Origin: CAZVRZ01 sp964629965
Lineage (GTDB): Bacteria > Chloroflexota > Anaerolineae > Anaerolineales > UBA4823
Reading direction: 5' to 3'
Length of the DNA: 12,013 nt
Assembly: GCA_964629965.1 (NCBI GenBank)
Contig: CAZVRZ010000157.1
Coordinates: 1-12,013, forward strand
The position numbers and the translations under genes were made by a program. Below, one piece after another: positions 11,961-12,013 of this stretch (positions are counted from its first letter, which is position 1; each line of letters opens with the position of its first letter). The notes under the pieces are model-generated. The model was not told the origin of the DNA. It ran no database searches and worked only from the letters and a program-made list of their open reading frames with translations.

Positions 11961-12013
11961 GGGTATCGAAGGCCAAAAACGCCCCTCATGCTTCTGATAA
12001 CTTTAACTTAACG

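Noticed and set aside
1..12013. CRISPR array, rRNA, insertion sequence or transposase
   Set aside because: No regularly spaced repeats, rRNA-like sequence, DDE transposase or terminal-repeat pair was seen on reading either strand.

Overview
The window looks like part of a temperate phage or another integrative element of a bacterium. It has a tyrosine recombinase beside a tRNA-derived attachment-like site, a restriction-modification-like cassette, runs of small ATGA/GTGA-coupled genes of unknown function, several helix-turn-helix proteins of the excisionase type, and a divergent promoter region with palindromic operators. No structural, packaging or replication gene is visible, so phage, phage satellite and integrative plasmid cannot be told apart. 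Strong Shine-Dalgarno sites, sigma70-type promoters and a tRNA-Cys-like sequence with U73 fit a bacterium. I cannot fix the phylum from the sequence; Chloroflexota or Actinomycetota are only guesses from the style of the proteins.

Layout. Positions 1-950 hold a leftward promoter with a palindrome at its -35 (its gene lies outside the window), a double-HTH protein preceded by an attenuator-like terminator, a degenerate tRNA-Lys(CUU)-like gene, and the 3' part of a tRNA-Cys. Positions 985-2081 hold the integrase gene, bounded by terminators. Positions 2233-4390 hold an AT-rich two-gene cassette: an EcoRI-family adenine methyltransferase followed by a DUF262-HNH protein. Positions 4445-4581 look like a small untranslated transcription unit. 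Positions 4622-7585 form a leftward chain of nine small genes, mostly unrecognised. Positions 7606-7734 are the divergent control region. Positions 7785-11897 form a rightward chain: a small Cys-containing protein, a 348-aa protein, an HTH protein, a 566-aa protein, a small membrane protein and a short basic ORF.

How it fits together. The 7.6-7.7 kb region has near-consensus promoters in both directions. Two copies of a 16-bp perfect palindrome overlap the rightward promoter, as expected for a decision switch. Both predicted transcripts begin with a 6-bp stem-loop at or next to the 5' end. In the rightward operon, the first two genes each have a pair of short hairpins upstream with NAGT loops (three GAGT, one AAGT). 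The hairpins of each pair are about 20 nt apart, and the second abuts the Shine-Dalgarno. The stems differ while the loops are kept, which points to a duplicated RNA element controlling translation. I regard this as the most unusual signal. The methyltransferase/DUF262-HNH pair is the most likely defence system.
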